64,000 nt of DNA from CADCTM01 sp049671305 (lineage in GTDB: Bacteria > Cyanobacteriota > Cyanobacteriia > Cyanobacteriales > Coleofasciculaceae). The position numbers and the translations under genes are program-made. This document shows positions 16,863-26,531 of the stretch, piece by piece (positions within the stretch are counted from its first letter, which is position 1; each line of letters opens with the position of its first letter). The stretch is taken from positions 66,187 through 130,186 of the forward strand of contig JBATUR010000054.1 in NCBI GenBank assembly GCA_049671305.1. The letters are read 5' to 3'. The notes under the pieces are model-generated. The model ran no database searches. It was not told the origin of the DNA and saw only the letters and a program-made list of their open reading frames with translations.

Positions 16863-18338
16863 TCAGCAACTACGAATACGTGTAAGTAACAAGACGATTT
16901 CATCAATTGCCTGACGCTGTATTGTAGAAGATTGATTAGATTGGTTCACCATTAAACTAAAAACTACAGGTTGAAAACCTGGAATATCTAAATATCCAGA
17001 TAAAGCAGAAACACCTGTCAATGTCCCAGTTTTTGCTTGAAGTCTACCCGCAGCTAAAGTGTTAAGAAAACGCCGCCTCAAAGTACCATTCACTCCCGCC
17101 GTAGATAGAGAATCACGATAAATGGAAGATTCAAGCGTTTTTGCCATGCCTTTTAGGGTTTGGACAATCGCTTGTGGACTCACCAAGTTTTGACGCGATA
17201 AACCTGAACCATCTATCAAATTATAGCTTTCAGGATTGACCCCTAAAGTTGTCAATGTTTCTGCTATTTTCCTAACACCAAGCTCAGTCGAATCACCACG
17301 ATTACTAACACCTAAGCTGCGTAATAAAACCTCAGCATAAAGATTATTACTATCCTGATTTGTTTCTTTTAATAATATAGCTAATGGTGGCGATTTAATA
17401 GTAGCAACCTCCTTTCCTTCTGCTGTGTCTTGACTAGAAACAACAGATACTTGTGCCACACTAATTCCCTCTGCTGCCAATGCTTCACGAAAATTTTCTA
17501 AAAAATATTGGGCAGGATTAATGATTGGCAAACCAATAATTTCAGCATCGGCATTAACAGCAAGTGTACCTTGAATTTGCAACAAAGGCTGACCTAATAC
17601 CGCCGTAACCGTTAGAGAATCTTTTGTTCCTACTGCAGCCGTGACTGAAGTATTTTCAATTTGCCACTGACGAGACGCTATCTTATCTGTCCAACTTACC
17701 CGCAATGGTTGCCCTACCTGTTGCGGTGACAAAGTTAATTCCACAGCATTTTGATTTAAAATTAAACTATTAACTGCTGTTCCGTAGTCTGATTGAACAT
17801 CCTGCCAATCCCAAGTTAAGTTAATATTATCCCCTCGAAAGTAGCCATCCTCAACAATCAATTGTCGGACATTTGTAATGCCCTGACGTTTCAATTGTTG
17901 TGCCAAATCTTTTAATTGGGCATCCTGCAAACTAGGATCACCTCGCCCTACCAAACGTAACACGCCCTCACTGATTTGATAAACTGATGTCCGAATCTGA
18001 AAGCTTGCTCCTAATTGACTTAACGCCGCTGCCGTTGTTAGTAATTTGACATTTGAGGCAGGAATAAAAAAGCGTTCCGCATCATAATTGTAAAGAGTAT
18101 TATTTGTAGATGTAGGCAATAAAGATTCAATCAAAATACCCCAACGGGCGCGACGAAACTGGGGACGATTAATTACTTCATCAATCGCTGTTTTCAGTTG
18201 ATTTCTACAAATTGATTTAGAAGGTATTGCTGTTTGAGCAACTGAATTTTGCCCTAAATTTAAGTTATCCGTTGCTAATCCCGCTGGGACTTGTATATTA
18301 AAAAAAAGTAGCAAAAATCCAGTCCAATAAAACTTCAT
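16863..18338 (-). CDS. dacB: D-alanyl-D-alanine carboxypeptidase/endopeptidase (PBP4, S13 family)
   Basis: The S13 penicillin-binding protein motifs are present in order: PASNVKLLTTAAAL (SxxK), SNNLYAEVLLRSLG (SxN) and AKTGTLTGVSALSGYL (KTG). The N-terminus has a hydrophobic signal peptide (FYWTGFLLLFFNIQVPAGLA). The enzyme acts in the periplasm, trimming or cleaving peptidoglycan peptides. At 491 residues it is normal for the family, with a large insert domain between SxxK and SxN. It is a single gene with a likely terminator hairpin downstream. Confidence 0.93.
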   Translation of the reverse strand: MKFYWTGFLLLFFNIQVPAGLATDNLNLGQNSVAQTAIPSKSICRNQLKTAIDEVINRPQFRRARWGILIESLLPTSTNNTLYNYDAERFFIPASNVKLLTTAAALSQLGASFQIRTSVYQISEGVLRLVGRGDPSLQDAQLKDLAQQLKRQGITNVRQLIVEDGYFRGDNINLTWDWQDVQSDYGTAVNSLILNQNAVELTLSPQQVGQPLRVSWTDKIASRQWQIENTSVTAAVGTKDSLTVTAVLGQPLLQIQGTLAVNADAEIIGLPIINPAQYFLENFREALAAEGISVAQVSVVSSQDTAEGKEVATIKSPPLAILLKETNQDSNNLYAEVLLRSLGVSNRGDSTELGVRKIAETLTTLGVNPESYNLIDGSGLSRQNLVSPQAIVQTLKGMAKTLESSIYRDSLSTAGVNGTLRRRFLNTLAAGRLQAKTGTLTGVSALSGYLDIPGFQPVVFSLMVNQSNQSSTIQRQAIDEIVLLLTRIRSC

Positions 18339-18710
18339 TAGGTTAATTAATTGTTAAATATGATAATAGCATGATTTATTAACCACTTACCTTGATAAAA
18401 TTTGATATATATAAATATAAAAAAATGTGTTATTGCCGGAAGCTGTCGCCAAAAATTGTGATTATTAGAGTATCTATTGAAGTATTACGGCAATTTTATA
18501 ACTCACGTCACGTACCCGCAAAAACGTCATCATCATAACCTGTTATCAACCAAAATAGATGACATTATTTGTTATAATTGCTACTAATTGTATGTTGTTT
18601 TTAACCGTTTAACCTTTGTTGGCGGCAACACTCTAAACGAAAATTTGCTAAGTGCTAGAAAAATTTTGTCTGCCCTTTTCAATTAAAAGTTATTAGGAGA
18701 GATATTAGTA
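18339..18710. other. Gap between dacB and queE
   Basis: This divergent spacer contains both promoters. I looked for a preQ1 riboswitch upstream of queE and did not recognise its pseudoknot pattern. A weak GTCATC...GATGAC inverted repeat occurs near 18525-18565. AGGAGAG lies about 10 bases before the queE start. Confidence 0.5.
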
Positions 18711-19352
18711 ATGACACAAACTTTAAACAACCAAATAACTGAGCTAGATGCCAATACAGTCTTCCCTGTAGTAGAAACCTTTCACTCACTCCAGGGAGAA
18801 GGCGCTTGGACGGGTGTTAATGCCTTTTTTATTCGGTTAGGAGGTTGTGATGTTGGCTGCCCTTGGTGCGACACCAAAGAGTCATGGAATAGCGCCCGTC
18901 ATCCTCAACTTAGTGTAGCCGAATTGACCCAAGCAGCAAGAGCCGCTAACCCTACCATCGTCGTAATTACAGGCGGTGAACCGACAATGCATGATTTGCA
19001 ACCTCTAACTAGCACTCTGCACTCAGCAGGTTTGCGAGTACACTTAGAAACATCTGGCGCACATCCGCTGAGTGGTGATTTTGACTGGATTACTCTTTCT
19101 CCTAAACAATTTAAAGCACCAATTCCTAGCATTTATGACCAGATTTCTGAACTAAAAATTGTGGTCAGCAAAAAGCATGATTTTATCTGGGCAGAACAAC
19201 AAGCAGATCAGGTTCCTCCTGAAATATTGCGATATTTACAACCAGAATGGAATACACATTTAAATAGTCAGGCTTTGATTTTTGATTATATTTTGCAGCA
19301 TCCTCAGTGGAGAATGAGTCTACAAACTCATAAGTTTTTGCAAGTTAAATAA
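18711..19352 (+). CDS. queE: 7-carboxy-7-deazaguanine synthase (radical SAM)
   Basis: QueE converts 6-carboxytetrahydropterin to 7-carboxy-7-deazaguanine for queuosine and related 7-deazapurines. The N-terminus VVETFHSLQGEGAWTG is diagnostic, and GGCDVGCPWCDTKESWN carries the CxxxCxxC ligands of the [4Fe-4S] cluster, followed by ITGGEPTMH. Length, 213 residues, is normal. No queC, queD or queF is adjacent. Confidence 0.95.
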   Translation: MTQTLNNQITELDANTVFPVVETFHSLQGEGAWTGVNAFFIRLGGCDVGCPWCDTKESWNSARHPQLSVAELTQAARAANPTIVVITGGEPTMHDLQPLTSTLHSAGLRVHLETSGAHPLSGDFDWITLSPKQFKAPIPSIYDQISELKIVVSKKHDFIWAEQQADQVPPEILRYLQPEWNTHLNSQALIFDYILQHPQWRMSLQTHKFLQVK

Positions 19353-19593
19353 AAGGCTTGGGTAATGGGAAAATTGAACAGCTAGCCTTTGCTTAAGTAA
19401 TAAAACTAGTTTTGGCATTTAGTTGTTATAAGCCAGCGATTGAAAGGGAAATTTTGCTAAAAATGGAGATAATACAGGGCGCATTAGCTGTACTTTGAGC
19501 AAATTTGTAGATCTTGAAGGGACTACTGTCAGATATTCTAAGAAAAGACGGTAAATTTTTCGTCGCCCTTAACTTAAAAAACCACAATGACTT

Positions 19594-19968
19594 ATGACAG
19601 TAGCCAAGCGTGTATATATTTTGTTATTTAACGCCAGAACAGACAATGAAGGTATTCATACGATTAGAGTAGGCGATCGCAACAAGGTGCTAATGTTCGA
19701 GTCCGAAGACGATGCTACTCGTTTTGCCTTGATGCTAGAAGCCCAAGATTTCCCAGAGGCAACCGTCGAAGCAATGGACTCAGAGGAGATTGAAGAGTTT
19801 TGTCAAGGCGCTGACTACGACTCGGAGTTTATCGAAGCAGGAATGTTGGCAATGCCACCGGAAAGCAACGTTGAGCAAACCGACTGGCAAGTTGAAGGCA
19901 AGACGCCACAAACCGACGAAATTTCAGATTTAGAGCGCATCCGCCGCCAGTTAGAGGGATTATTATAA
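19594..19968 (+). CDS. DUF3110 domain-containing protein
   Basis: This 124-residue acidic protein matches the cyanobacterial DUF3110 pattern: RVYILLFNARTDNEGIHTI, VLMFESEDDATRFALMLEAQDFPEATVEA and EIEEFC. The function is unknown; homologues occur across cyanobacteria and chloroplasts. It lies 51 bases ahead of murQ on the same strand. Confidence 0.85.
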   Translation: MTVAKRVYILLFNARTDNEGIHTIRVGDRNKVLMFESEDDATRFALMLEAQDFPEATVEAMDSEEIEEFCQGADYDSEFIEAGMLAMPPESNVEQTDWQVEGKTPQTDEISDLERIRRQLEGLL

Positions 19969-20019
19969 AAGCCCAGAATTATTTTGAGGCATCAATCCCA
20001 GCCCAAGACAAGGTGAGCT

Positions 20020-20934
20020 ATGAAGAATTTAGAACAACGGGGTCATCTGCTTACCGAGCAAGTTAACCCCAATAGTCAAAACCTTGACCAGCTAACGTCT
20101 TTAGAGTTAGTTGAGCTATTTAACGCCGAGGATGCACAAACCCTAAAAGCGATCGCCAATTGCAAAACCCAGCTCGCTCAAGCCATTAACCTCGCCGCTC
20201 ATGCCCTCAGTCAGGGAGGACGCCTATTTTACGTCGGAGCAGGCACGAGTGGACGTTTAGGCGTGTTGGATGCCGCCGAATGTCCCCCCACGTTCTGTAC
20301 ACCACCAGAGCTGGTACAGGGCATCATAGCAGGCGGTGCAGGAGCCTTGGTTAGGAGTTCCGAAGATTTGGAAGACAGCCCAGAAGATGGTATGGAGGCG
20401 ATCGCACATCGTCAAGTTACCGAACTTGATGTTGTTGTCGGCATCACCGCCGGCGGCACCACACCCTTTGTCCACGGTGCAATTCAAGCCGCACGGCAAC
20501 GAGGCGCTACCACCATTTACATCGCCTGTGTCCCTGAAGAGCAAGTCAGCATTGATGCCGATTTAGATATACGCTTAATCGTCGGACCCGAAATACTGGC
20601 AGGTTCAACGCGCCTCAAAGCTGGCACCGTCACCAAAATGGCACTAAATATCCTGTCCACCAGCGTCATGATCCGACTCGGCAAAGTTTACGGCAACCGC
20701 ATGGTTGATGTTGCCGTCACTAATAAAAAACTTTATGACCGCGCCTTACGCATTTTGCAAGACTTGACCGAATTGAACCGAGATGAGGCAGCAAAGTTGC
20801 TAGAAGACAGCGGCAAGCGCGTCAAACTGGCATTATTGATGCATTGGACAGGAGTCGAAGCAAAAGCAGGCGATCGCCTCTTAGCCCAACATCAGGGCAA
20901 TCTGCGGGCTGCGGTGCAAAGTCAGGCAACCTAA
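20020..20934 (+). CDS. murQ: N-acetylmuramic acid 6-phosphate etherase
   Basis: MurQ cleaves the lactyl ether of MurNAc-6-phosphate during cell-wall recycling. The SIS domain is clear: LFYVGAGTSGRLGVLDAAECPPTF near residue 70 includes the sugar-phosphate loop, and the catalytic Glu region SSEDLEDSPEDG follows. AAGGTGAG precedes the ATG. At 304 residues it is complete. No PTS or anhMurNAc kinase gene is next to it. Confidence 0.95.
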   Translation: MKNLEQRGHLLTEQVNPNSQNLDQLTSLELVELFNAEDAQTLKAIANCKTQLAQAINLAAHALSQGGRLFYVGAGTSGRLGVLDAAECPPTFCTPPELVQGIIAGGAGALVRSSEDLEDSPEDGMEAIAHRQVTELDVVVGITAGGTTPFVHGAIQAARQRGATTIYIACVPEEQVSIDADLDIRLIVGPEILAGSTRLKAGTVTKMALNILSTSVMIRLGKVYGNRMVDVAVTNKKLYDRALRILQDLTELNRDEAAKLLEDSGKRVKLALLMHWTGVEAKAGDRLLAQHQGNLRAAVQSQAT

Positions 20935-20973
20935 CCAATTAATCACAAAATAATCAACAACTAATTACAAAAA

Positions 20974-22482
20974 ATGTTTAATGGCTCAGAAACTACGACA
21001 ACAATTTTCATTCTTTTAGTCGCATTCGGTGTCTTGGGATGGGGCTTTAATAAAGCACAGACTTACGGCAAACTAGGAATATTAGCCTGGTTGCAATCTG
21101 TCGTTTTAACAGTTCCCTGGTTGTTATTTTTTGGCTTATTTACTGCCGGAATTTATCTAAATTTGATCAGTATTTTGGTCTTACTATTAGTGTCAACTGG
21201 GTTATATATTTTCTTGGGGAAAAAACTGCGGGCGGCAGGGCAAGATGCGGTTTTGCAAGAAAGGGCGACTCGGTTATTAAATGAAAAAGCAGAACATGAG
21301 TTGCAAAAATTAGAACACGAACAAGCAACAGAAAGCAATCTTAGCAAAGCGGAAGTTGTTCCCATTCCTGACGATGATCTTAAAGTTATTCAAGGCATTT
21401 TTGGCATCGATACTTTTTTTGCCACCGAAACCATACCTTATCAAGAAGGAGTGATTTTTAAAGGCAATATGCGGGGTGGAGAACCAGAAAATGTCTTTGC
21501 TCGTTTATCAAAAAGTTTAGCAGAGCGATTAGGTGAAAATTATCGCTTATTCTTAGTAGAAAGTCCAGAAGGTAGACCAGTTGTGATTGTGCTTCCGAGT
21601 AGTAATGATCCACAGCCTGCTACACTACCACAGAAGCTATTAGCGATCGCTCTTTTAGTCGCCATGATCGCCACAACTTTAGAATCTTCCGGGTTATTAC
21701 TAAGTTTTGATTTCTTTGCCAGTCCAGAACGTATTACCGAAATTCTACCCATTAGTGGTGGGATATGGCTGATTTTTGCCGCTCATGAATTAGGTCATTG
21801 GTGGCAGGCAAAACGTCATAATGTGCGACTGAGTTTACCATTTTTCATTCCTAGTTGGCAAATTGGTTCTTTCGGTGCAATTACCCGCTTTGAATCATTA
21901 GTTCCCAGCCGCAAAGCCTTATTTGATATTTCTTTTACAGGTCCTGCCGCTGGTGGAATTGTTTCTTTAATCATCCTTTTTCTCGGTTTAATACTTTCTC
22001 ATCCCGGCAGTGCTTTTCAAATACCTGTACAATTTTTTCAAGGTTCTTTGTTAGTTGGGTTATTAGCAAAAAGCTTTTTGGGAGCAAGTCTTACCGCAAA
22101 TGTTGTTGATATTCACCCTTTTACAATTGTTGGTTGGCTGGGTTTAATTGTTACAGCTTTGAATTTAATGCCAGCAGGACAATTAGATGGTGGCAGGGTT
22201 GTACAGGCAATTTATGGGCGCAAAACCGCTCGACGTACAACTATTGCCACCTTAATTATTTTAGGAATTGTCGCTTTAGTTAATCCGGCAAATCCCTTAG
22301 TATTATATTGGGCAATTGTTATTTTATTCTTGCAGCGTTCTTTAGAACGTCCTAGCTTGAATGAAATTACCGAACCGGATGATACAAGAGCAATTTTAGG
22401 ACTAGTTGCACTATTTTTAATGGTAGCAACGCTGATTCCTTTAACTCCAGGTTTGGCAGTTCGTTTGGGAATTGGTGGTTGA
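20974..22482 (+). CDS. Site-2 protease family protein, EGY-like
   Basis: The 502-residue polytopic protein has two N-terminal hydrophobic helices, a coiled or helical soluble region with IPDDDLKVIQGIFGIDTFFATETIPYQEGVIFKGN, then the zinc motif FAAHELGHWWQAKRHN and the second metal site LNLMPAGQLDGGRVVQ. This matches the EGY family of cyanobacteria and chloroplasts, including the GNLR-like stretch (here GNMRG). Substrates are unknown. It lies 39 bases after murQ. Confidence 0.88.
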   Translation: MFNGSETTTTIFILLVAFGVLGWGFNKAQTYGKLGILAWLQSVVLTVPWLLFFGLFTAGIYLNLISILVLLLVSTGLYIFLGKKLRAAGQDAVLQERATRLLNEKAEHELQKLEHEQATESNLSKAEVVPIPDDDLKVIQGIFGIDTFFATETIPYQEGVIFKGNMRGGEPENVFARLSKSLAERLGENYRLFLVESPEGRPVVIVLPSSNDPQPATLPQKLLAIALLVAMIATTLESSGLLLSFDFFASPERITEILPISGGIWLIFAAHELGHWWQAKRHNVRLSLPFFIPSWQIGSFGAITRFESLVPSRKALFDISFTGPAAGGIVSLIILFLGLILSHPGSAFQIPVQFFQGSLLVGLLAKSFLGASLTANVVDIHPFTIVGWLGLIVTALNLMPAGQLDGGRVVQAIYGRKTARRTTIATLIILGIVALVNPANPLVLYWAIVILFLQRSLERPSLNEITEPDDTRAILGLVALFLMVATLIPLTPGLAVRLGIGG

Positions 22483-22568
22483 GCGGAAAGTAACTCAAAA
22501 GGTGAGGAATAAATTAGTAATTAGTAATTGTCTTGCCTGATGTTGTTCATTGTTAGTTATTACAACAA

Positions 22569-23450
22569 ATGATCACTTATCTACCTTTTGCTGATGGAAA
22601 ATGGCGCATGAATTTAGGACTTAAAGCGCTAAGTATCCCTGAGTGGATTGATATTGATCAACACTTTGCTGAAGAACTAGCTCTTAAAGACAAACTCCTA
22701 AAAAACCAATACTCAGATGTTTTTGCTAGTATTCCAGCAAGCCAAGCTAGTCAGCAAGAAGTCTTAGATTTACTGCTAAATCATTTGCTCGATTATTTTC
22801 CCCAATACTATCAGCAACGAGGCACAGTTATTGAAAATCTTTGCACAGGACAATGTTGGAATATTACTGAATTTGAAGCAGCACCGCTTGACTTAGCAGG
22901 ACGTTTGGTACAAGAGGATTTATTGCTGCTACAACCTAGTTCTAATGGTTATATATTAGCTGCAGCTTCTTTATGCTTTCCTTTGCGTTGGCGACTTTCC
23001 GAAAAAATTGGGCGTAATCTTACTCAAATTCATGCACCTGTGCCAGGATATCAAGAGAAGTTAAAAGATCCTGTAGATGGTTTGTTTGAGCGTCTTAAAT
23101 TTGAGCATCCATCATGGCGTATGAATTGGAGTATTGTTGATACGCCAGAACTTTTTTTACCGCCATGCCAAACTAAAGATTTAGAGACGATAATTAATAG
23201 TGAAAATGTTGGAGAAAAGCTCTTTTTACGAAGAGAACGTCAAACACTGCGGCGTTTGAAGCATCAAGATATTTTGTTTACAATTCATAGCTATGTAGAT
23301 CCTCTCAAGAGTTTGGAAAATGACCCGCCATTAGCAGCTAAGTTGGCGCAAGTAATTCTACAAATTCCGACCGAGATGCAGAGTTATAAAAATATATTGC
23401 CATTTCGTGAGGCGCTTCTGGGTTATCTCAATCAAGTTGCCACAAATTGA
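22569..23450 (+). CDS. Heme-dependent oxidative N-demethylase family (DUF3445) protein
   Basis: The 293-residue protein has the DUF3445 hallmarks: the N-terminal PFADGKWRMNLGLKAL, LVQEDLLLLQ, CFPLRWRLSEKIGRNLTQIHAPVPGY and LFLRRERQTLRRL. Family members bind heme through a PAS-like fold and can oxidatively demethylate amines such as dimethylamine. The physiological substrate here is not indicated. It follows the EGY-like gene by 86 bases on the same strand. Confidence 0.85.
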   Translation: MITYLPFADGKWRMNLGLKALSIPEWIDIDQHFAEELALKDKLLKNQYSDVFASIPASQASQQEVLDLLLNHLLDYFPQYYQQRGTVIENLCTGQCWNITEFEAAPLDLAGRLVQEDLLLLQPSSNGYILAAASLCFPLRWRLSEKIGRNLTQIHAPVPGYQEKLKDPVDGLFERLKFEHPSWRMNWSIVDTPELFLPPCQTKDLETIINSENVGEKLFLRRERQTLRRLKHQDILFTIHSYVDPLKSLENDPPLAAKLAQVILQIPTEMQSYKNILPFREALLGYLNQVATN

Positions 23451-23455
23451 GCAAA

Positions 23456-23671
23456 TCATATTATCTTAAGATTATAGTTACGATTTTCCCGTTTCCTAGT
23501 TAAAAAAGCCTCTACCAAGTCTAAATTTTTTCGACAACCACAAATAATACAGCCATTCGTTACTGATTTACCGCGAGTTGCTGTAGTTAGGGAGACACGA
23601 CACTGGCAACTGTATATCTTAGGGAATACGATAGTAGTAAGACATCTGTAATACAGATTGGCTGACTCCAG
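23456..23671 (-). other. Cysteine-rich open frame without a normal start codon
   Basis: On the minus strand a frame of about 70 codons contains CQCRVSLTTATRGK and, 6 residues later, CIICGCRKNLDLVEAFLTRK, which looks like a small metal-binding ribbon (C-x-C ... C-x2-C-x-C). I find only CTG and no ATG, GTG or TTG in frame before the motif, so it may be a decayed gene or use an unusual start. No homologue is recognised. The rest of the 23451-23901 gap shows nothing else. Confidence 0.3.
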
Positions 23672-23901
23672 TCAAGAAATTGGTTGGCTTAGAGCTACCA
23701 GTTTTATTGTAGTCCCAGCTATTGCCGTCGGTTCGCATCTACTCAAAAAGTTCTTGACTAAGCTTCAGACAAAAACATTCTCTTTTTTGCTACTGACGCC
23801 AAAAGTCTTTGAGATTTCCGGAATAGCCAAACATTGGGGTGCTTAATCTATCTGGTTAGTACATTTTTGACAATGAGAGCACCTAAAGAGTGAGGTTTGT
23901 A

Positions 23902-24441
23902 ATGTCAGATATTAATGATAAAGAATCGACCACAGCGATGATTTGTAAAAGCATAATTCGCCCCCGTTTGTTATTTCAGTCTTTAGCTTTTACGGGTATT
24001 TTATACTTATCTGTTGGTCAGCCACCGCCAGATCCAACCGAGGCAATAAATCGCTTCCCTCAAACGCGATCGGCGCTATCATTCGGCAACCCTAACACCA
24101 AATCACTTTTATCCCCAGGTTTTGAAAAATCGGTCTTGCAACACGCCTCTAAGCAATTAGGGCTACCAACTTCAGCACTAAGAATTACTCAGGCTCAATC
24201 GCAAACTTGGTCAGATAACTGCCTAGAAATACATGATCCTCAAATATTGTGCACCAAAACTCCTGTTCCTGGTTGGCAAGTTAAGGTGGCAAGTACCAAA
24301 CAAAGCTGGATTTATCGCACCAATGCCAGCGGATCAATGATTAAAATTGAGCTACAGACCAATAAACCCGCTTCTGCCAGCCAATTAGCCTTAAAAACCC
24401 GATCCTCAAAATCCGATTTGCTCCCCAATAGCAAAAATTAA
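23902..24441 (+). CDS. Exported hypothetical protein with C-terminal conserved domain
   Basis: I place the start at ATG 23902 (GTG 23890 is also possible). After a short hydrophobic segment (LLFQSLAFTGILYLSVG, probable signal or anchor) comes a domain reading HASKQLGLPTSALRITQAQSQTW ... PGWQVKVASTKQSWIYRTNASGSMIKIE, a pattern found repeatedly in secreted cyanobacterial proteins, with a CLEIHDPQILC cysteine pair. The function is unknown. The 540-residue oxidoreductase follows by 93 bases. Confidence 0.6.
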   Translation: MSDINDKESTTAMICKSIIRPRLLFQSLAFTGILYLSVGQPPPDPTEAINRFPQTRSALSFGNPNTKSLLSPGFEKSVLQHASKQLGLPTSALRITQAQSQTWSDNCLEIHDPQILCTKTPVPGWQVKVASTKQSWIYRTNASGSMIKIELQTNKPASASQLALKTRSSKSDLLPNSKN

Positions 24442-24534
24442 ACTCTTGCCAAAGGTATCTAAACACCTACAGACTGAAATATAAGGAAGCATTCTTTGCT
24501 TTTATCCTTAGTTTCAATTGAGGTCTACCGAACA

Positions 24535-26118
24535 ATGGTAAACAATCTACGCTCCTACGATATTATCGGCTTTGGTGACGAAGTTTATGGTGTACTGTCT
24601 CTAATTTCTGCTTCTCGTGAATATCGACGCCGTACCAAGAAATTTGCTCGCATCTTGCTCATGTCCAAAGGTATGCTGGCACAAGGTATCGGTGGTCATT
24701 TGGTGCGTGGAGGGTTGGCTTATTTAGACCGCTGCCAGGTTGATCAAAACCTACGAAAAGCCTTAAATCTTGGTCTGTTTGGCGATCCTGCAGCTATTTA
24801 CCAAGAGTTTTTGCAAAAAGCAGGTGTAATTAATATTGCCCTTGATCCCCGCAAGGCAGATGCTGCTTTAAGGAAGATGTGCCAGGAAGCAGGTATTGAC
24901 CTATTGAGCAACGTTACCATTAATTCGGTTGTCAAAGACAATCAGAAATTAGTTAGCTTTGTGACACCAATGGGGACATTTGCTGCCAAGCAATTTATTG
25001 ATGTCACGGTGAATGCTGAGTTAGCACAAGCAGCGGGAGTTGCTAAACATCAAGGTTTTGAAACCTTTGGACTACCAGACTCAGAATTACCTGTAACTTT
25101 AGTTTTTGAAACTCAAGGACTTAGTGTCAGAAGACTCAAAGAATTAGAATTTAACCTGATAAAACGCTTCACCAACCCCAACGATAGCGAAGCTCAGAAA
25201 ATATTATTACAGGCAGCAGGCGATAGCGAAGCGCTGCCGCGAAGCGCAGATCGCTCATTTGCCGATCAACTCCGCAAAGATTTAATCGACTCCAAAGGTA
25301 ATTTTAAAACCTTATGGGCAGGTAGTGATTACATTGATGTTCGCTGTTTGGCGCTATCGATCAGCTACCATGCCTTCAGAAACCGCAAGTTATCTTTTAG
25401 TGAAACCGGGATCATGCTCGACAAAGCCAATATAGCTGTATTAGATAATAATCGCCTCAGTTGGAATGCCCTCTTATTTGCCGTCAGCGGCAGCGAAGCC
25501 GAAACCCTTGCCCGAAACTCCGCCAAGCCGACGCCACAAATGTTAGAAGAATTCAGCTACGTCGCCAAATGGTTGAAAAGCCTCGGTGCAACCGCCGTTA
25601 TTCCCGCAGTCGAACTTTATATCAGACACTGCGGCAATGTCCTCGGCGTCGTCCAACCCCTGACCGGCTCAGATATGCTCATGGGCGGAGTTGCCCCCCG
25701 CGAAGCCTTGGGAACGTTTTCTTATCATTTTGACGTGCGCGGAGGTATTCCAGGAATTGGCATCAAAGCCGGGGCATTAGGGTTCAACAGCGTCAGTTTT
25801 CCGCCCCCGACTTTTAACATTGGCATCCAGCACGCCTTAATTAAAGATGTAGCAAATTTAGCCGTCGTCAGCCCCGGTTCAGGGTTTGAAGGTTATGCTT
25901 GTTCTGCCGGTCGGATTGTCGAATACAACTGCACCGTTGGTCAAGGCGTGGGCATCGCTGCAGTTATTGCTATCCTTAGTAATCGCAATTTGGCAACAGT
26001 TGGCGACATTGAGGTAAGAAAAGTATTAGATGCAACGGGTCAATCTCCTAGAGTTTATGGATTTGCCAAAATTGCCGACGCCTCAAAATTAGAGAGTTTT
26101 GAGACATTAATCGCTTAG
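24535..26118 (+). CDS. FAD-dependent oxidoreductase (PF12831-like)
   Basis: ATG 24535 is chosen because the product then starts with the dinucleotide-binding strand YDIIGFGDEVYGVLSLISA; the frame is open from 24496. Segments such as GIGGHLVRGGL, FIDVTVNAELAQAAGV and a Gly-rich C-terminal FAD-contact region (SPGSGFEGYACSAGRIVEYN) fit the FAD-dependent oxidoreductase family PF12831. The substrate is unknown. Residues 229-241 (GDSEALPRSADRS) are encoded by a small dispersed repeat that has gone into the gene in frame, so this segment is probably a surface loop. A PBP2 pseudogene follows on the other strand. Confidence 0.78.
   Translation: MVNNLRSYDIIGFGDEVYGVLSLISASREYRRRTKKFARILLMSKGMLAQGIGGHLVRGGLAYLDRCQVDQNLRKALNLGLFGDPAAIYQEFLQKAGVINIALDPRKADAALRKMCQEAGIDLLSNVTINSVVKDNQKLVSFVTPMGTFAAKQFIDVTVNAELAQAAGVAKHQGFETFGLPDSELPVTLVFETQGLSVRRLKELEFNLIKRFTNPNDSEAQKILLQAAGDSEALPRSADRSFADQLRKDLIDSKGNFKTLWAGSDYIDVRCLALSISYHAFRNRKLSFSETGIMLDKANIAVLDNNRLSWNALLFAVSGSEAETLARNSAKPTPQMLEEFSYVAKWLKSLGATAVIPAVELYIRHCGNVLGVVQPLTGSDMLMGGVAPREALGTFSYHFDVRGGIPGIGIKAGALGFNSVSFPPPTFNIGIQHALIKDVANLAVVSPGSGFEGYACSAGRIVEYNCTVGQGVGIAAVIAILSNRNLATVGDIEVRKVLDATGQSPRVYGFAKIADASKLESFETLIA
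25219..25254 (+). repeat. Small dispersed repeat (GGCGATAGCGAAGC family) inside a gene
   Basis: The sequence begins GGCGATAGCGAAGCGCTGCC and continues to GATCGCT, with internal AGCG inversions that can fold. It is in frame inside the oxidoreductase. The same core occurs at 25182-25193, at 31616-31629 in the end of potB and, inverted, at 59962-59976. This is the kind of HIP1-rich small dispersed repeat known from filamentous and unicellular cyanobacteria. Confidence 0.65.
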
Positions 26119-26126
26119 TTAGCAAC

Positions 26127-26368
26127 TTAAGGATTAATCGGTTTCCCAGGCTTATTTTTACCAAAATAAGCCTTCATCACCTCCAGCACAATTGGTGCTG
26201 CCGTCTTGCCGCCGCCCTTCGCGAATTGTCTTGACTGTCTCAGGTTTGAGATTCAAAGACTGGCGCCACTGTTTTGTTCTTGAGCAAGTGAGGCTTGACG
26301 CGATAGCCACCATTTGCCGGCACAGCAAACATTCCAGCTACTTGTAGAGGTGTTGCCTGCAAAAATCC
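26127..26368 (-). pseudogene. Penicillin-binding protein 2 (mrdA/ftsI-type) 3' remnant
   Basis: Reading the minus strand gives GFLQATPLQVAGMFAVPANG and GYRVKPHLLK, then after a frameshift WRQSLNLKPETVKTIREG, then after another shift GGGKTAAPIVLEVMKAYFG and KNKPGKPINP to a stop at 26127. These are consecutive blocks of the C-terminal transpeptidase domain of cyanobacterial PBP2, but the region between REG and GGGKTAAP, which includes the KTG motif, is missing. A stop codon lies directly upstream of GFLQ. It is therefore a decayed fragment with one frameshift and one internal deletion. A functional copy must exist elsewhere. Confidence 0.85.
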
Positions 26369-26531
26369 CTTTCACCGTATCAACGAAAAGCTAAGGACTA
26401 ATGATTTACTGATCAAGTCACTTGCAAAAGATAGATAAAATAAACGCAAGTACCTCTATGCACTCAATAGCAACGCCCTGCATGATGCTCTTCTTTTGGT
26501 AAGAGCTTCACCTAAATCTGAAATAACCACT

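Noticed and set aside
18600..18710. Possible preQ1 riboswitch before queE
   Set aside because: I did not find the conserved pseudoknot or the AGAGGUUCUAGC-like stem.
23658..23846. 62-codon plus-strand ORF
   Set aside because: No start signal and no domain; it overlaps the opposite-strand cysteine-rich frame.
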